Part shown: in pieces, positions 7,201-13,489 of the stretch
Position numbering within the stretch: position 1 is the stretch's first letter
Layout of the letters: every line of letters begins with the position of its first letter
NCBI GenBank assembly: GCA_964633225.1
Contig: CAZWFQ010000082.1
Location: forward strand, 1-13,489
DNA: 13,489 bases
Source: JAKQIM01 sp964633225
GTDB taxonomy: Bacteria > Chloroflexota > Anaerolineae > Anaerolineales > UBA4823
Direction: 5' to 3'
Position numbers and translations under genes: made by a program
Notes under the pieces: model-generated
The model's database searches: none
Seen by the model: the letters and a program-made list of their open reading frames with translations, nothing else
Told to the model about the DNA's origin: nothing

Positions 7201-9157
7201 CGGCTACTACCAGTTCAACGGCCTGCCGGTGGCCGGTGGCACCGAGACAGGCAACTACTGGGTGTGGGTCAACGACACCCAAAACGTGCTTTTTGGGCTG
7301 GCGCCCACCTATGACGCCAACGGGGTCATCACGGCCAACATCAGCGCTGTCACCAGCCTGGCCCCCGAGGGCAACCAACTGCAAGACTTTGGCTACGCCC
7401 CCCCCGGGCACACCCCCGGCGAGCAGTTGATCGGCGACAAGATCTTCCTGGATCAAAACGATGACGGCAGGTACACCCCCGGCGAAGGGCTGGAAGGTGT
7501 GACCGTCCTGCTGTACGCGGGCGAGGCCGTGGTGGCAAAGACAGTGACCAACGAGAATGGGAGTTACTACTTCGGCAACCTGCGCCCGGGCAGCTACACT
7601 GTGGTGGTGGATACCACCACCCTGCCGGCCGGCCTGACCAACACGGTTGACCCCGATACAGCCACAGTGAACCAGGCGGCAGTCACCCTGGACGCCGGGG
7701 AGATCGACCTCCTGCAAGATTTCGGCTACCAGGGCGGCAACACGGTTTCGGGCACCCTCTGGCAAGACACAGATGCAGACGGTTTCAGAGACGCCGCAGA
7801 AACAGGCTGGTTGGAGGGTGTGACCGTGGTGCTGCGCGACAGCGGTGGCAACATCGTTGGTACCACCACCACCGATGAGTATGGTAACTACAGCTTCGCC
7901 TACTTGCCCAACGGCACCTACAGCGTAGATGTGACCGACGAAGCCAACCTGCTGGACGGGTACTGGCATTCGCTGGGCACGGCAAACACCAACGACCACA
8001 GCCAGCCCGACCCGCTGAGCGTGACCTTGAGCGGCAGCACGGTGATCGAGTATGCCGACTTCGGCTATTACCGCGCCCCTGCCAGCGCCGGCAACTTCGT
8101 CTGGCTGGACCTGAACAATAACGGCATCCAGGAAACCAACGAGCCTGGCATCGGGGGCGTGCCGGTCACGCTCGCCGTCGCTTATCCAGGCGGCGGCTCT
8201 ACCACCCTGGTCGTGCTGACCGACGTGAACGGCTACTACAGCTTTGGCAGCCTGCTGTTGGATGAAGATCACGGCTCAGGAACTGGAGACCCAACCTACA
8301 CCATCAGCGTGGGCACGCCGCCCAGCATGACCCCTTCACCCGCAGACCAAACCACCGATGAGCTCGACTCAGACGGCGCCGATGAAATCGTCACCGTGCT
8401 CAAAGGCGAGGCTGACCTCTCTTACGATTTCGGCTTTCACAGCAGCCGCTATGACCTGGGCGACCTGCCGTCCGGTATCAGCGGCAGACCCAATTATGCC
8501 ACCCTGTTCAGCACCGGCCCGGCGCATGTGGTTTTCCCAGATGGATCAGACGAAGGCAGCGCTCCTGATACCACCGACGGCCGTCCGGCGGTGTGGTTGG
8601 GCAGCACCATAGACACCGAAGATAACGGTCAACCTTCCGACTATGCTGATGGTGATGCCGACGCTACCGGCGATGATGAAGACGGCCTGGTGCTTACTTT
8701 TGACGGGTCAATTACGGCGGCCATCACCCTCAATAGTAGCGCTCCGGCCGACGCTCCGGCCAAGGTGTATTACGGCCTGTGGATCGACTGGGGCAATGGC
8801 TCAGGTGGGCCAGCAGATGGGGTCTTTGATGCCTTTTACGATGGTTCTGGCCAGACCAGCGGCTCACTATCTGTAAGCAGGCCATTGGAGGTTCCGAGCT
8901 ACTATACAGTCCTCAATCCCGTCTACCTGCGTTTGCGGATCAGTGACCAACCGCTGTCGATCAACGACAGCCAGGGTACGCGCATCAACGGCGAAGTAGA
9001 AGACTACGGGTTTGCTTATGAACCCACAGACGTCTCGCTGACCTCATTCAGCGCCCGGGCAGGCAGCCAGCCCACCGCCCTGCTGGCCGCCCTGGCCGCG
9101 CTGCTGGGCGTCGCCACCCTGGCCGGCCTGAAACTGGCCCGGCGGCGAGCAGCTTAA
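1281..9157 (+). CDS. Giant secreted modular surface protein (IgGFc-binding-like, DUF11, GEVED, PKD, SdrD_B); broken by two gaps and a frameshift
   Basis: This probably forms a surface stalk or adhesin; the ligand is unknown. Residues 1-44 are a signal peptide (hydrophobic AIFSAALLVAMLM, cleavage near PALAA). An IgGFc-binding-like region runs to about 2500. An Asp-rich Ca-binding-like stretch is at 2938-3003. After the second gap come a DUF11-like domain (3245-3710), GEVED domain 1 (3720-4320, GEVEDY at 4295), three DUF11 domains (4326-5415), a lectin-like sandwich with CPGCC (5416-5980), PKD (5981-6226), six SdrD_B repeats (6332-8446) and GEVED domain 2 (8447-9025, GEVEDY at 8990). A membrane helix with an ARRRAA tail ends it. 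No LPXTG is visible. The frame is 0 to the first gap, 1 to about 2521, 0 to the second gap, then 2 to the TAA at 9155. Coding resumes at once after each break, so the gene is probably intact in the cell. Promoter and terminator indicate a single-gene unit. Confidence 0.8.
1810..2090. repeat. 62-bp segment present 2.9 times around a gap (likely assembly redundancy)
   Basis: A 62-base unit starting ACAAGGTCGG and ending GCTCTGGC occurs at 1810-1871. It occurs again without its first nine bases at 1974-2026 and in full at 2027-2088. Copies are identical. The unit is not a multiple of three, so tandem copies would break the frame. Joining the first copy directly to the sequence after the last copy removes 217 bases (3n+1). 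That restores exactly the reading frame used downstream, giving a smooth GSGTLNAFGHE. The copies and the gap therefore most likely represent one real segment. Confidence 0.85.
1874..1973. other. Assembly gap (100 N) inside the giant gene
   Basis: The round length of 100 marks a placeholder. Its flanks duplicate each other, so there may be no missing sequence here at all. Confidence 0.95.
2515..2530 (+). other. Single-base frameshift in the giant gene
   Basis: Upstream coding ends ...GASFTPGQPG in one frame, and downstream coding resumes LFLYNPSSNSS in the frame one base earlier. This means one base is missing, or two are extra, within about CAACCCGGTTGTTC. A lost base in the CCCGG run would explain it. 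No pause in coding quality is seen on either side, which favours a sequencing or consensus error over decay. No slippery heptamer typical of programmed frameshifting is seen. Confidence 0.75.
3144..3243. other. Assembly gap (100 N) inside the giant gene
   Basis: Coding before the gap ends ...RVWSRTA at a codon boundary. After it, coding resumes with one leftover base and then GLDVGTSVPP. A true gap of 3n+2 bases would keep the frame; the placeholder length of 100 does not. The flanks share no repeat, so real sequence is probably missing here. Confidence 0.95.
4326..5415 (+). repeat. Three tandem DUF11-like domains in the giant protein
   Basis: Three modules of about 110-125 residues start at ADLSLTKTDG (4326), PDLWVTKSDG (4702) and near YVVTEKSAFG (about 5083). 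The first two share the pattern V-T/L-K-S/T-DG, then a G-D/S-T-xx-YT core, a T-xATxV-xx-DxLP/GD centre and a closing N-x-A/V-xV-S. These features are typical of the DUF11 conserved repeat of bacterial surface proteins. They form beta sandwiches that act as spacers. The third copy is more divergent. Confidence 0.75.
6332..8446 (+). repeat. Six tandem SdrD_B-like domains in the giant protein
   Basis: Repeats begin at 6332, 6683, 7037, 7427, 7742 and 8084, each about 103-121 residues. Each starts with IGDxxWLD or a variant and then an acidic loop of DxDxDG-xx-xxxE type, for example DEDSDGVQDAGE, DGDGDGVQDGGE and DANANGELDGDE. Next come GVTVxLL and TDxxGxYxF, and each ends in an FGY/FGF strand. 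The acidic loops resemble the Ca-binding loops of staphylococcal Sdr B domains, which stiffen on binding calcium. The copies differ enough at DNA level that they should not collapse in assembly. Confidence 0.85.
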
Positions 9158-9161
9158 ACAA

Positions 9162-9203
9162 GTGGGGCTGCGGTGCCAAAGCACCGCAGCCCCACCTGTT
9201 TTT
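9162..9203. terminator. Rho-independent terminator, perfect 15-bp stem
   Basis: GTGGGGCTGCGGTGC and its exact complement flank the loop CAAA, followed by CTGTTTTT. It starts four bases after the giant gene's stop and clearly ends that transcript. On the other strand the stem is followed by TTGTTT, so it may also stop transcription of the convergent acetyltransferase gene, eight bases away. Confidence 0.92.
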
Positions 9204-9211
9204 CAATTTTC

Positions 9212-10132
9212 TCACACCGTCTTACAAAACCAGAACGTATTGGAGGCCGTTTTAAAGCCAATGCTTTCAGCCGTGCGCTGCATGGCAGTGTTGGTGCTGC
9301 TCGTCCCCAAGATGGCCGTATCCATGCCGCGCCCTTTCAGCAAGCGCATACCGTGCAGCATCAGTGCCTTGGCCAATCCCAGGCGTTGGTACGTGGGATG
9401 CGTGGCCACCGGATCCACCCAACCCTCTTTCTGGCCGCCGCAGTGGGGCGTGTCATCAGAGAAGATCTGGCACACGCAGTACGCCACCAGGTCGCCATTG
9501 GGCGCCACCGCCACCAGGTCCAGCTCGGGGATATAGTCGGGGGCGCTCATGATCGTGCGCCGGTAATCCACGGTCATGTTTTCCGTCCCAAAGGCCGCCC
9601 GGTGCAGGGCCACAAAAGCCTCCAGCTCCTCCTCCCCGCCCATCGGGCGGATGGTGAAGCCAGGCGGCAAGACCGGGTCGGGGATGGGCTGCTCCAGCGA
9701 GCGCCCCATCAGGATAGACGATTCCTCCTGGCGCTCAAAACCGTGCCGTTCTAACATCGCCAGGCGTTCCAGGTCGCTCTCCAGGGCGCTGGCATCCAGG
9801 GTTTGCGTTTCGCCTTTCTCCTGGTTGCGCCGCCGCACCGCCTCCACCGCCCAGGCCATCATCTCAGCTTCCACCGCCGGGCTGAATTCTTGCGCCGCAA
9901 AAACATCCACCAGGTTTTGCCACTGGCTGACATACACAAAACCCACCAGCCGGCCCTGCGCATCTTTCCACAGGCGCGCCGAAGCCTGTACGCTGGCATC
10001 AGACAGCTCCTCGAACAAATCCGTCGCAATCGGGCCCACCTTCTGCCCCTGGGCGCGCAGCGCTTGGGTCAGGGCCACCATAGCGTCCAAATCGGCGGGA
10101 CCGTTGTACGTACGAGAAGTTAATGTACCCAT
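9212..10132 (-). CDS. Two-domain GNAT-family N-acetyltransferase
   Basis: This 306-residue protein has two GNAT folds in tandem. The N-terminal one (about 5-143) is degenerate and lacks an obvious acetyl-CoA loop. The C-terminal one (about 158-303) is the likely active half, with motif A VATHPTYQRLGLAKAL (242-257), whose QRLGLA matches the Q/RxxGxG/A pyrophosphate loop, and motif B TNTAMQRTAESIGF (280-293). Double GNATs include mycothiol synthase and many uncharacterised enzymes; the acceptor substrate cannot be told. The ATG at 10132 has AGGAG 11 bases upstream (10144-10148). It lies 94 bases downstream of the hydrolase stop on the same strand, with no clear promoter between, so they could share a transcript. 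Its 3' end faces the giant-gene terminator. Confidence 0.88.
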   Translation of the reverse strand: MGTLTSRTYNGPADLDAMVALTQALRAQGQKVGPIATDLFEELSDASVQASARLWKDAQGRLVGFVYVSQWQNLVDVFAAQEFSPAVEAEMMAWAVEAVRRRNQEKGETQTLDASALESDLERLAMLERHGFERQEESSILMGRSLEQPIPDPVLPPGFTIRPMGGEEELEAFVALHRAAFGTENMTVDYRRTIMSAPDYIPELDLVAVAPNGDLVAYCVCQIFSDDTPHCGGQKEGWVDPVATHPTYQRLGLAKALMLHGMRLLKGRGMDTAILGTSSTNTAMQRTAESIGFKTASNTFWFCKTV

Positions 10133-10156
10133 TGTTCAATTATCTCCTAAGGAAAT

Positions 10157-10252
10157 TTATTCCCATCTGGCCTTGGCCTGACGGGTAAGAATGTTCGAGC
10201 TCAAGCAGGTGCTCACCACTTGAGGGTCAAAATGCGTGCCCGCCGGTGGCAA
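10157..10252 (-). pseudogene. Remnant of an HD-GYP domain C terminus
   Basis: In the frame one base off the hydrolase, the minus strand reads LPPAGTHFDPQVVSTC and then 15 more residues to a TAA at 10157. The AGTHFDPQVV string closely resembles the conserved closing segment of HD-GYP cyclic-di-GMP phosphodiesterase domains (aGTxFDPxvV). No HD or GYP catalytic motif is seen upstream in this frame, which is occupied by the hydrolase. It therefore looks like a 3' remnant joined to the hydrolase. Chance resemblance is possible, as the string is short. Confidence 0.45.
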
Positions 10253-10973
10253 CCCGTACCAGCTTGCTGCCGGGAATTTCGCGCTGTAATTTTTCCGCGA
10301 TCAGGCTGCTCAAGTAAACATCAGCTTCCCCTCGGACAATCAACACCGGTATTTGGATGGAGCGCAAGTCTTCATCAAGAGATGTCAGATCACGGTTGTC
10401 CAGGCATCTGGTAAAGTGCAAGAAGGCTTTGCGCCCAGCGCTGGTTTGCATCGGCCGCCTGAAGTAATCCATCAATGCTGGTGTAATTCTTTCTCGATGA
10501 TACACGCCGCGCTGCACGATCAATTTAAAGGTCCCCAAATCCAAAGAAGCCATCATCAGTTGGCGAATGATCGGCGTGCGCATCGAAATGATCGGCTGCA
10601 CCGGCCAGAAATCATATCCCACGCTATTAATGAGGGTCAGGCTGTCGAGCAGCCCCGGTTGGGTTACCGCCACGATCTGCCCAATCCCCCCGCCCAGATC
10701 ATGACCCACATAATGGCATCTCTCAATACCCAGGGCATCGGCAAATTCCCCGATCCGCCGGGCATGATCTCTGAGGGCATAAGACTGGTCCAGGGGTTTA
10801 TCTGAATCCCCACAGCCCAACAAATCTGGCGCAAAGACCTGGTATTCTTCGGCCAACAACGGGATGATGTCTTGCCAGATGAAAGAATAGGTCGTGATGC
10901 CATGCACCAGCAAAACAGGCTTTCCCCCGGTTCCTGCCTGCAAATATGCAATCCGATTACCCGCAACCGTAAG
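10227..10973 (-). CDS. Alpha/beta hydrolase with Asp nucleophile, 5' end in gap, C terminus cut short
   Basis: About 249 residues are visible. The oxyanion-hole motif LLVHG and APDLLGCGDSDKP are followed by the nucleophile elbow GHDLGG with Asp as the nucleophile (codon 10698-10700). Asp rather than Ser points to the epoxide hydrolase or haloalkane dehalogenase side of the family. A second acid is likely the Asp in VRGEADVYL, and the catalytic His is in GGHAF. The stop follows two codons after this His, whereas family members normally carry another 20-25 residues forming the last helix. The DNA beyond encodes an HD-GYP-like tail in another frame, so a deletion or misassembly may have cut the gene. 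The start, perhaps 10-25 residues before the visible LTVAGNRIAY, lies in the 100-N gap. The gene is divergent from degV. Activity in this form is uncertain. Confidence 0.8.
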   Translation of the reverse strand, partial: LTVAGNRIAYLQAGTGGKPVLLVHGITTYSFIWQDIIPLLAEEYQVFAPDLLGCGDSDKPLDQSYALRDHARRIGEFADALGIERCHYVGHDLGGGIGQIVAVTQPGLLDSLTLINSVGYDFWPVQPIISMRTPIIRQLMMASLDLGTFKLIVQRGVYHRERITPALMDYFRRPMQTSAGRKAFLHFTRCLDNRDLTSLDEDLRSIQIPVLIVRGEADVYLSSLIAEKLQREIPGSKLVRVATGGHAF

Positions 10974-11073
10974 NNNNNNNNNNNNNNNNNNNNNNNNNNN
11001 NNNNNNNNNNNNNNNNNNNNNNNNNNNNNNNNNNNNNNNNNNNNNNNNNNNNNNNNNNNNNNNNNNNNNNNNN
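10974..11073. other. Assembly gap (100 N) between divergent genes
   Basis: The placeholder gap hides the start of the alpha/beta hydrolase (minus strand), the first few codons of degV (plus strand) and their shared promoter region. The true length is unknown. Confidence 0.95.
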
Positions 11074-11913
11074 ATCTTTACCGACAGCACTTCTTGTCTC
11101 TCGCCTCAAGCGGGTCAGAGCCAGGGAATTGTGGTTGTGCCGCAGACCATCAGCTTCTCAGGCACGGTGTACCGCGAATGGCTGGATATTGATCCGGCCA
11201 GTTTCATTGCCCGCCTCAGCGCCGCCTCAGACATCCCCATCAGCGCGCCGGCCCCTGCCAGCGAGTTTATTGCCGCGCTGCGCCCCCTGGCCGAAAGCGG
11301 CGAGCCGGTCATTTGCCTGGCTCCTTCCAGCCTGGTCAGCCGCACGTATGAGATTGATTGCGAGGCAGCCCGCCAGTTCCCCCAGGCCGATATCCGCGTG
11401 ATCGACACGCGCATTATCGCCAGCCCCATCGCCACCCTGGCGCAGTTGGCTGCCGGTTGGGCCAAAGCGGGCGAAAACGTCGACCAGATCGAGAAGCGCT
11501 TGCGTACCATGCTCCCACTGGGGCGCGTCTTCTTCATGGTCCCCACCCTTGAGTACCTGGCCAAGAGCAAACGCATTGGCGGCGCCGAGGCCCTGCTGGG
11601 CAATCTCCTACAGATCAAACCCATCCTGACCTTACAAGACGGTCAAGTGGATCGCTTTGATTCGGCCCGTACCTACCGCCATGCCCTCATCCGCCTGCAA
11701 GAGCTGGTGCTAGAACGGGTGACCCGCGATTCAAAAAACCATATCACCGTCATGCACGCTGGCGACCTGGCCCAAGCGCAGGCCCTGGCCCGCACCCTCG
11801 AAACCGTACTCGATCTGCGCAAGATCCCCATCTACGATATACCGCCTACGGTTGCCAGCAACGTGGGCCCTGGCACACTGGGCGTATCTTTCTTTGTTGA
11901 ACCCTACGTTTAA
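11074..11913 (+). CDS. DegV-family fatty-acid-binding protein, first codons in gap
   Basis: This is a FakB-type protein that binds a fatty acid for phosphorylation by a FakA kinase, in use of external or recycled fatty acids. The 279 visible residues are nearly full length (family about 280). They open with FTDSTS, then ISAPAPASEF (the usual TSqPSpeeF), CLAPSSLVSRTYE (ligand-pocket SSxxSGTY equivalent) and VIDTRIIASPIATLAQLAA. The core VPTLEYLAKSKRIGGAEALLG follows, then IKPILTLQDGQV and a closing VGPGTLGVSFF. The common RGGRI is KSKRI here and the second Ser-Gly-Thr is SRT, small departures in otherwise conserved motifs. Probably only three to six N-terminal residues are missing. No FakA-like gene is in the window. 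It heads a plus-strand cluster with clpS and dinB. Confidence 0.88.
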   Translation: MFTDSTSCLSPQAGQSQGIVVVPQTISFSGTVYREWLDIDPASFIARLSAASDIPISAPAPASEFIAALRPLAESGEPVICLAPSSLVSRTYEIDCEAARQFPQADIRVIDTRIIASPIATLAQLAAGWAKAGENVDQIEKRLRTMLPLGRVFFMVPTLEYLAKSKRIGGAEALLGNLLQIKPILTLQDGQVDRFDSARTYRHALIRLQELVLERVTRDSKNHITVMHAGDLAQAQALARTLETVLDLRKIPIYDIPPTVASNVGPGTLGVSFFVEPYV

Positions 11914-11938
11914 TTGCGCGCCGCAGCGCACCGCTGCC

Positions 11939-11945
11939 AGGAGGG
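11939..11945 (+). promoter_or_regulatory. Strong Shine-Dalgarno ahead of clpS, oddly far from the ATG
   Basis: AGGAGGG ends 17 bases before the ATG at 11963, which is too far for good initiation. It ends eight bases before an in-frame CTG at 11954, an ideal spacing. CTG starts are rare, so either the ATG is used with a looped spacer or the protein begins three residues earlier. Confidence 0.45.
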
Positions 11946-11962
11946 CTTCCCCTCTGTTTGCT

Positions 11963-12271
11963 ATGCTGCCCGACATCAAGACTTCTCCCCACGCCCACCC
12001 AGGCAAAGAAAGCGCTCTTGAACCGCTGTGGCGCGTCATCATCCATAACGATGCCGTCACGCCGATGGATTTCGTCATCCACACCCTGGCCAATTTTTTC
12101 CACCTGGCGCAGCTGCATGCCTTACAGGTCATGTACACGGCGCACTATAATGGGCAAGCCTATGTGCAAAGCCTACCCCAGGCCGAAGCCCAGCAGCGTA
12201 TCGGCCTGGCACACACCTCCGCCCGCCTGAACGGGTACCCATTGCAGTTCACGCTGGAAAGGGAAGCCTGA
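11963..12271 (+). CDS. clpS: ClpS-like adaptor of the Clp protease (N-degron recognin)
   Basis: The 102 residues match the ClpS family: a variable N-terminal tail (1-20) and then the globular domain. ClpS binds destabilising N-terminal residues and passes substrates to ClpA or ClpC. Ligand-pocket residues by E. coli numbering are N34 (here N29), D35 (D30), M40 (M35 in TPMDFV), M62 (M57) and H66 (H61 in AHYNG). D36, which helps bind the alpha-amino group, is Ala here (A31). The usual AETK segment contacting the chaperone reads AEAQQR. The fold is convincing, but these changes may alter degron affinity or partner choice. The gene starts 49 bases after degV and ends 14 bases before dinB, so the three probably form an operon. 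No clpA or clpC is in the window. Confidence 0.85.
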   Translation: MLPDIKTSPHAHPGKESALEPLWRVIIHNDAVTPMDFVIHTLANFFHLAQLHALQVMYTAHYNGQAYVQSLPQAEAQQRIGLAHTSARLNGYPLQFTLEREA

Positions 12272-12285
12272 TTGGAGATGGACGC

Positions 12286-12786
12286 ATGCAAAAACAGGAT
12301 CTGCTTTTTCTCTTAGACTACAGCTTCTGGGCCCATCATAAGCTCCTGGAGGCCGCCCGCCGCCTGAAGGCTGAACAGTTCACCGCGCCCTACCCCACCA
12401 CGTATGGCAGCCTGCGCAATATCTTGGAACACATCCTGGTTTCTTACCTGGTCTGGCACAGCCGCTGCCAGGAGGGCCAAACCCCAACCAGCCTGCCCAC
12501 GCCTGACGATTTCCCCGATCTAGAGAGCTTCATCACCCGCTTCGAGCAAGAACAGGCTGCCCTAAGGGCTTATATTGCGGCGCTAAATGATGCCGATGTG
12601 CAACGCGGGGTAACCTATATCACATCAAAAGGTCAAACTCACACCCATGCCCTATGGCAGATCATGGCCCACGTGGTCAACCACGCCACCCAGCACCGCA
12701 GCGAAGCCGCCGAGCTGTTGACCCAATACGGCTGCTCACCCGGCGACCTAGACGTGATCTGGTACCTCAGGCAAACAGAACAATAG
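12286..12786 (+). CDS. DinB/YfiT-like four-helix-bundle putative metalloenzyme
   Basis: This 166-residue protein has the usual DinB-superfamily length. The likely metal-binding His triad is H49 (NILEHILVSYLVW), H133 and H137 (HVVNHATQHRSE), the arrangement seen in the DinB/YfiT family. Members include bacillithiol- and mycothiol-dependent transferases and many uncharacterised proteins, often damage-induced in Bacillus. The exact reaction cannot be assigned here. The GGAG at 12274-12277 is eight bases before the ATG and lies within the short clpS-dinB space, so translation may be coupled. The stop TAG directly abuts the stop of the convergent dCMP deaminase, with no base between and no terminator visible. 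Transcripts from both sides must therefore read into each other. Confidence 0.87.
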   Translation: MQKQDLLFLLDYSFWAHHKLLEAARRLKAEQFTAPYPTTYGSLRNILEHILVSYLVWHSRCQEGQTPTSLPTPDDFPDLESFITRFEQEQAALRAYIAALNDADVQRGVTYITSKGQTHTHALWQIMAHVVNHATQHRSEAAELLTQYGCSPGDLDVIWYLRQTEQ

Positions 12787-13239
12787 TCAATTGTGGGCTG
12801 TGTCTTGCGTTTGTGGCTCCATGTACTTCTGGCAAATTTCAATATGCGCCGTCTGCAAGAAGTTCAAGGCATTCTCATCCAGCCGGTAAGAAGTGCTGTA
12901 CACCAGCCGGGTGATACCGGCATTGATCAGTGCCTTGGTGCAGTTGATGCACGGGAAGTGCGTCACATAGCAGGTGGCCCCTTTGGTTGACACACCATGC
13001 AGGGCTGCCTGGATGATGGCGTTTGTCTCCGCGTGGATGGTGCGCACACAGTGATCTTCCACCATCAGATGACCTGCCTCATCGCAGTGCGGCTGTCCGG
13101 CTGGCGAACCGTTAAAACCGGTGGTCAGGATGCGTTTCTCAAGCACCAGCACACAACCCACAAAAGCCCGGTCGCAGGTGCTGCGCTCTGAAACGGCATA
13201 AGCGATCTTCATAAAGTAAGAATCCCAATCTGGACGCAT
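12787..13239 (-). CDS. Deoxycytidylate (dCMP) deaminase, ComEB type
   Basis: This enzyme deaminates dCMP to dUMP, feeding thymidylate synthesis. The zinc site is complete: H70 and the proton-shuttle E72 in HAETNAI, then C98 and C101 in PCINC (numbered from the upstream ATG at 13242). Extra Cys/His residues (C23, C53, H64, C65) match the second structural zinc site of ComEB-like and phage dCMP deaminases. FNGSPAGQPHCDE is the nucleotide-binding loop typical of the family. Length is about 150 residues, as expected. Two adjacent ATGs exist; GAGG at 13245-13248 is two bases from the first (13242) and five from the second (13239), so the second is preferred. It has its own promoter at 13308-13336 and is convergent with dinB. 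Confidence 0.92.
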   Translation of the reverse strand: MRPDWDSYFMKIAYAVSERSTCDRAFVGCVLVLEKRILTTGFNGSPAGQPHCDEAGHLMVEDHCVRTIHAETNAIIQAALHGVSTKGATCYVTHFPCINCTKALINAGITRLVYSTSYRLDENALNFLQTAHIEICQKYMEPQTQDTAHN

Positions 13240-13307
13240 CATATCCTCGCAATAAGATTTCGGTGGTTATTCTGAGGTTCAAAATACCCCAAATTTTCGG
13301 ATAGATA

Positions 13308-13336
13308 ATTATACAACCAGGCCCCTTTTGTGTAAA
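13308..13336 (-). promoter_or_regulatory. Sigma-70-type promoter of the dCMP deaminase gene
   Basis: On the minus strand the -35 is TTTACA (13331-13336, 5/6), the spacer is 17 bases and the -10 is a perfect TATAAT (13308-13313). The start of transcription would be near 13301, giving a leader of about 60 nt before the ATG. Confidence 0.75.
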
Positions 13337-13489
13337 ACCAGGGCCATGAAATCTGGCGACAGTTGCGCTTGAACCCGCAAAAAACCCATACCTGGCAGCC
13401 GCGGGGTCTGGCCCCGGGCACCAAAACAACCAACGGCTGCATCTTTCAGTTATGGTAAAATGCAAGCCGGTTAACATATATAAAAGGAA

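Noticed and set aside
6875..8272. Minus-strand open frame of 465 codons opposite the SdrD_B repeats
   Set aside because: It repeats with the period of the sense-strand repeats and has no recognisable domain. It is the antisense image of repetitive coding.
10200..10224. Inverted repeat CTCAAG...CTTGAG after the hydrolase stop, as a terminator
   Set aside because: The stem is only 6 bp with a long interior, is not followed by a T run, and lies within the HD-GYP-like frame.
11852..11962. Extended start for the ClpS-like gene overlapping degV
   Set aside because: The extra 37 residues overlap the degV end, have no ClpS similarity and lack a ribosome binding site. The family domain begins after the ATG at 11963.
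13402..13489. Hairpin CGGGG-TCTGG-CCCCG and a TAAAAT box with AAAAGGAA at the window end, as signals for a gene beyond the edge
   Set aside because: The hairpin is short without a T run, and the -10-like box has no matching -35. A gene may start beyond the window but cannot be supported.

Overview
This is a fragment of a draft bacterial scaffold of fairly high GC content. It contains three 100-base runs of N (1874-1973, 3144-3243, 10974-11073). The gene mix is a peroxide-stress pair, a giant secreted protein built of DUF11, GEVED, PKD and SdrD_B-like modules, DegV, an adaptor-type ClpS, DinB and ComEB-type dCMP deaminase. A dispersed repeat of the GTCATTGCGAG...GAAGCAATC type is also present. 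Together these suggest an uncultured Chloroflexota (Anaerolineae-like) bacterium. That assignment is inference from style, not proven.

Left end, minus strand (1-1029): a PerR-type Fur-family peroxide sensor (519-953) lies upstream of a haem catalase whose 5' part is inside the window (1-406). A predicted perR promoter has a 23-bp near-perfect palindrome over its -10 end, which fits autoregulation. Between perR and the giant gene, the 327 bases at 954-1280 hold this promoter and operator, a 37-bp dispersed hairpin repeat, a 14-bp palindrome, a strong sigma-70-type promoter (1141-1169) and a leader of about 100 nt.

Centre, plus strand (1281-9157): one very large secreted, cell-envelope-anchored protein of about 2,500 residues plus the unknown content of one gap. 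It has a signal peptide, an IgGFc-binding-like N-terminal region, a Ca-binding-like Asp-rich stretch, DUF11-like domains, two GEVED domains, a lectin-like sandwich, a PKD domain, six SdrD_B-like repeats, and a C-terminal membrane helix with an Arg tail. The deposited sequence breaks it in three places: a gap flanked by redundant copies of one 62-bp segment, a 1-base frameshift near 2521-2528, and a second gap. The first two look like assembly or sequencing faults. A perfect 15-bp-stem terminator follows at 9162-9203.

Right part (9212-13489): a two-domain GNAT acetyltransferase and an Asp-nucleophile alpha/beta hydrolase on the minus strand. The hydrolase stops right after its catalytic His and runs into an out-of-frame HD-GYP C-terminal remnant. 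On the plus strand, DegV, ClpS and DinB form a probable operon divergent from the hydrolase, with both starts hidden in the third gap. A dCMP deaminase on the minus strand abuts DinB tail to tail with no intervening base and has a clear promoter of its own.

No wholly new multi-gene system could be demonstrated. The items most worth following are the giant surface protein, the hydrolase/HD-GYP junction, and the regulatory DNA at 979-1169.
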